DNA from: Desulfobacula sp. | Lineage (GTDB): Bacteria; Desulfobacterota; Desulfobacteria; Desulfobacterales; Desulfobacteraceae | Direction of reading: 5' to 3' | Assembly: GCA_011390085.1 (NCBI GenBank) | Contig: JAABTB010000102.1 | Coordinates: 1-7,451 of the forward strand | Length of the DNA stretch: 7,451 nt | Part shown: positions 5,517 to 7,451 of the stretch, one piece after another | Layout: the number at the start of each line of letters is the position of its first letter | How positions within the stretch are numbered: position 1 is the stretch's first letter | Made by a program: the position numbers and the translations under genes | Notes under the pieces: model-generated | What the model saw: the letters and a program-made list of their open reading frames with translations, nothing else | Told to the model about the DNA's origin: nothing | The model's database searches: none

Positions 5517-5868
5517 GATTTTTTTTAAAGTCTGAAAAAGAGATGATCCGGCCCTGTTTTTTTTCTTCCGGGTCGGATTTTTTCCCGGTCTTTGGGTTGT
5601 TCCGGAAATCCGGAGAAGAAACCGGCAAATCTTCAACAGGGCTTTCAACTTTTTCCAGCCTCATTTTCTTGCCGTTCATAAAGAATTCATGACCGTTGAT
5701 ATAGTCATTTTTCAAAAGCCAGGACACCACCTGCAGAGGAATCTGGAGCATCAGGAGCCGGATATGGAACCAGTCTTTTTTAGCATCGGGCAGGATACTC
5801 TCAATTCTTGCAAAGGACACCGGGGTGTCTTCAAGGTATAAAAGAACAACATCATTGATATCAGCCAT
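5497..5868 (-). CDS. Conserved-looking hypothetical protein, first gene of the dus operon
   Basis: I do not recognise a named domain. The 123 residues have a compact N-terminal part (1-72): acidic start MADINDVVLLYLEDTP, then an aromatic and leucine-rich helix (KKDWFHIRLLMLQIPLQVVSWLLK, about 30-53) and a short strand FFMNGKKMRLEKV. The tail (74-123) is hydrophilic, rich in P, K, D, E and S and probably disordered. No signal peptide or clear membrane span; the hydrophobic stretch contains charged residues and looks like a buried helix. GAGGG (5877-5873 on the minus strand) lies 4 nt before ATG 5868, a good ribosome site. Overlap of 20 nt with the DUF1848 gene places it at the head of a three-gene operon ending with dus, so a link to that pathway is possible but unproved. 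Confidence 0.8.
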   Translation of the reverse strand: MADINDVVLLYLEDTPVSFARIESILPDAKKDWFHIRLLMLQIPLQVVSWLLKNDYINGHEFFMNGKKMRLEKVESPVEDLPVSSPDFRNNPKTGKKSDPEEKKQGRIISFSDFKKNHEPEPG

Positions 5869-5885
5869 GTTTCCCTCGGTGCAGT

Positions 5886-5922
5886 TTGATTTTTCTTGTC
5901 AACCGGTATGATATAACATAAT
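5886..5922. promoter_or_regulatory. Divergent promoter region between the minus operon and the MFS gene
   Basis: The 85-nt gap between divergent starts is A/T rich in its centre. For the rightward gene, TATGAT (5907-5912) with TTGATT (5886-5891, spacer 15), or CATAAT (5917-5922) with TTGTCA (5896-5901, spacer 15), are candidates; both spacers are short. For the leftward genes only a weak TATATC-like -10 is seen. The region surely holds promoters for both sides, but exact boxes are uncertain. Confidence 0.4.
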
Positions 5923-5953
5923 CTTTTCAGAACAGAAAGAAGGGAATGCAGGT

Positions 5954-7366
5954 ATGGTCTTTGTTCATCAAAAAAAATGGCAGATATTTTTTCTTGTAGC
6001 GACATCCATTTTCATGTCAACCCTGGATTCCAGCATCGTCAATGTGGCTCTTCCCTTTATGATGAAGGATCTGCAGACCCAAATCCAGACCGTCCAGTGG
6101 GTGGTTTTGATCTATCTTGTGACGGTTTCAGCCTTGCTTTTAACCTTTGGCAGGCTTTCCGACATCAAGGGCAGAAGACCTGTTTATGTGACCGGGTTCA
6201 GCGTATTCGTGGCCGGCTCCCTGTTGTGCGGCCTGGCCGGGAGCGTTTTTTTGCTCATTATTTCAAGGTGTTTGCAGGGGGTTGGGGCCGCCATGCTGAT
6301 GGCGTGTTCTCCTGCCCTGCTGGTGGATGCCTTTCCGGTCCGGGAACGGGGAAGGGCGCTGGGCATGATCGGTGCAGTGGTGGCGTCAGGGCTGACCATT
6401 GGACCGGTTGTGGGCGGAATCATCCTAGAGTATCTTTCCTGGCGGTATATTTTTTATATCAATATTCCCATCGGCATCGGGGCCACCCTTGGCGGTATGT
6501 TGATTTTAAAGGATATTCCTTCTGCCGGCGGCAGTGGCGAACCCATGGATATAAAAGGAAGTCTTCTTTTGATCCTTCTTTTATCCGGTTTTATCCTTTT
6601 CATGACGCAATTGTCCAAATGGGGAGTGCTTTCCCTTCCGGCCCTTTCATGCGCAGTAATATCCATTCTGGCCGGTATCGGGTTTGCAGTGAATGAATCC
6701 CGGACCCCATATCCCTTGTTTGATATGGCGCTTTTGAAAATCAGGTTGTTTCTGTTTCCTGTGATCGGGGCCGCTCTTTTGTTTGCTGCTCTTTTTGTGA
6801 TGGTCTTTCTGATGCCGTTTTATCTGACCTATCCATGCGGGTTTCCTGCTTCAAAAACAGGTTTCATCATGATTGTTCCGTTTTTGTTTCTGCTGGTCAT
6901 CAGTCCTGTATCCGGTTTTTTGTATGATAAATTCGGCTCCCGGCAGCTCTGTCTCATCGGCATGAGTGTATTGATGCTGTCTCTTGTTTCCCTGTTAACC
7001 GTTCAGCCGTCCATGGGGCTATCATCCCTTTTGTGGCGGCTTGGTCTTGCCGGCATCGGGACAGCTCTTTATGTGTCTCCCAACAATACCGTCATCATGA
7101 GCTCCATTCCTTCTTACCGGCGGGGCACCGCCTCGGGTGCCGTTGCAACGGCAAGAAATATCGGCATGGTCGTGGGGGTGGCCCTGGCCGGGTTGATATT
7201 TTCAGCCTCGTTTTCCTCCCTGACCCATGGCGCAGCCCTTGACAAATACACAACGGTATTGGAGCCGTTTTTTTTGCTCAGTTTTCAGCGGGCCATGATG
7301 ACGGGTGTTGTTCTTTCAATGTTGGGAATAGGGGTGACCCTGGTCAGGGGCCCGGAATCAAAATAA
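5954..7366 (+). CDS. MFS transporter, DHA2 (EmrB/QacA-like, 14-helix) family
   Basis: A 470-residue inner-membrane protein with about 14 hydrophobic segments, near the normal length of the DHA2 drug:proton antiporter group. Visible: TM1 motif STLDSSIVNVALP (22-34) with Asp25, motif A GRLSDIKGRR (66-75), motif B RCLQGVGAA (105-113) and antiporter motif C GxxxxxGxxxGPxxGG (140-155) followed by LSWRYIFYINIPIG. A second, partial motif A (GFLYDKFGSR) lies in the C-terminal half. Such proteins export drugs or metabolites in exchange for protons; the substrate cannot be told from sequence. AAGGGA (to 5944-5945) about 8-9 nt before ATG 5954 is a fair ribosome site. No TetR- or MarR-type regulator or membrane-fusion protein is adjacent in the window. 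The next gene begins 25 nt after the stop, so they are probably cotranscribed. Confidence 0.92.
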   Translation: MVFVHQKKWQIFFLVATSIFMSTLDSSIVNVALPFMMKDLQTQIQTVQWVVLIYLVTVSALLLTFGRLSDIKGRRPVYVTGFSVFVAGSLLCGLAGSVFLLIISRCLQGVGAAMLMACSPALLVDAFPVRERGRALGMIGAVVASGLTIGPVVGGIILEYLSWRYIFYINIPIGIGATLGGMLILKDIPSAGGSGEPMDIKGSLLLILLLSGFILFMTQLSKWGVLSLPALSCAVISILAGIGFAVNESRTPYPLFDMALLKIRLFLFPVIGAALLFAALFVMVFLMPFYLTYPCGFPASKTGFIMIVPFLFLLVISPVSGFLYDKFGSRQLCLIGMSVLMLSLVSLLTVQPSMGLSSLLWRLGLAGIGTALYVSPNNTVIMSSIPSYRRGTASGAVATARNIGMVVGVALAGLIFSASFSSLTHGAALDKYTTVLEPFFLLSFQRAMMTGVVLSMLGIGVTLVRGPESK

Positions 7367-7391
7367 TTACAAATTCTTAACAGGAGGATCT

Positions 7392-7451
7392 ATGAATCCA
7401 TGGAAGACTGAAGATTATTCAGTGCTGGATCAGCCCCGGGTATTAAAATAT
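7392..7451 (+). CDS. 5' end of an unidentified gene, cut by the window edge
   Basis: ATG 7392 follows a strong AGGAGG (7382-7387) with 4-nt spacing and stays open for all 20 codons to the window end, reading MNPWKTEDYSVLDQPRVLKY. It begins 25 nt after the MFS stop with no terminator between, so it is likely in the same transcript. Twenty residues without a signal peptide are too few to name a family. Confidence 0.75.
   Translation, partial: MNPWKTEDYSVLDQPRVLKY

Noticed and set aside
5517..5648. N-terminal extension of the DUF1848 frame
   Set aside because: Lies over the coding region of the 123-residue gene, is K/R-rich without family character, and the DUF1848 match begins near residue 8 of the shorter form.
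5977..6696. 239-codon open frame in another frame of the MFS gene
   Set aside because: Cys/His/Arg-rich translation typical of an out-of-frame shadow; the MFS frame has clear family motifs.
1..7451. CRISPR array, insertion sequence, defence or toxin-antitoxin cassette
   Set aside because: No regularly spaced repeats, transposase motifs or paired toxin/antitoxin frames were seen on either strand.

Overview
The window reads as ordinary chromosome of a Gram-negative bacterium, most likely a sulfate-reducing Desulfobacterales-type member of the Desulfobacterota. That guess rests on the overall feel of the proteins and on the gene mix (era, engB, a small HNH protein, DUF1848, queF); no rRNA or other marker confirms it. 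I see no CRISPR array, insertion sequence, tRNA, rRNA, attachment site or recognisable defence cassette.

Layout. From 1 to 2126 a plus-strand operon runs with every junction tight: the 3' end of a class I/II PLP aminotransferase, engB (overlap 11 nt), era (overlap 8 nt) and a 97-residue HNH protein starting 4 nt after era. It ends in a hairpin (2122-2160) shared with the convergent minus-strand gene at 2180-2935. That gene encodes an unrecognised 251-residue protein with a basic low-complexity N-terminus, a predicted coiled coil and a recombinase-like helix-turn-helix end. It has the best promoter in the window and a leader of about 128 nt with two consecutive hairpins, inside a region bounded by a 13-bp inverted repeat.

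From 3225 queF (preQ0 reductase, queuosine synthesis) runs rightward and overlaps by 11 bp, tail to tail, a leftward three-gene operon: a small conserved-looking hypothetical (5868-5497), a DUF1848 protein (5516-4596) with a C-terminal CX3CX2C cluster, and a tRNA-dihydrouridine synthase (4599-3634) that starts at TTG within a TTGA stop/start overlap. Divergent from this operon, at 5954, is a DHA2-type 14-helix MFS drug-exporter-like gene, followed after 25 nt by the start of another gene cut by the window end.

How they work together. EngB and Era act in ribosome subunit assembly; QueF and Dus modify tRNA. The central part is therefore translation-centred housekeeping, and the uncharacterised proteins (HNH, 251-residue protein, 123-residue protein, DUF1848) are the places where something new could lie. 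The strongest leads are the structured leader and inverted repeat before the 251-residue gene, and the DUF1848-dus coupling.
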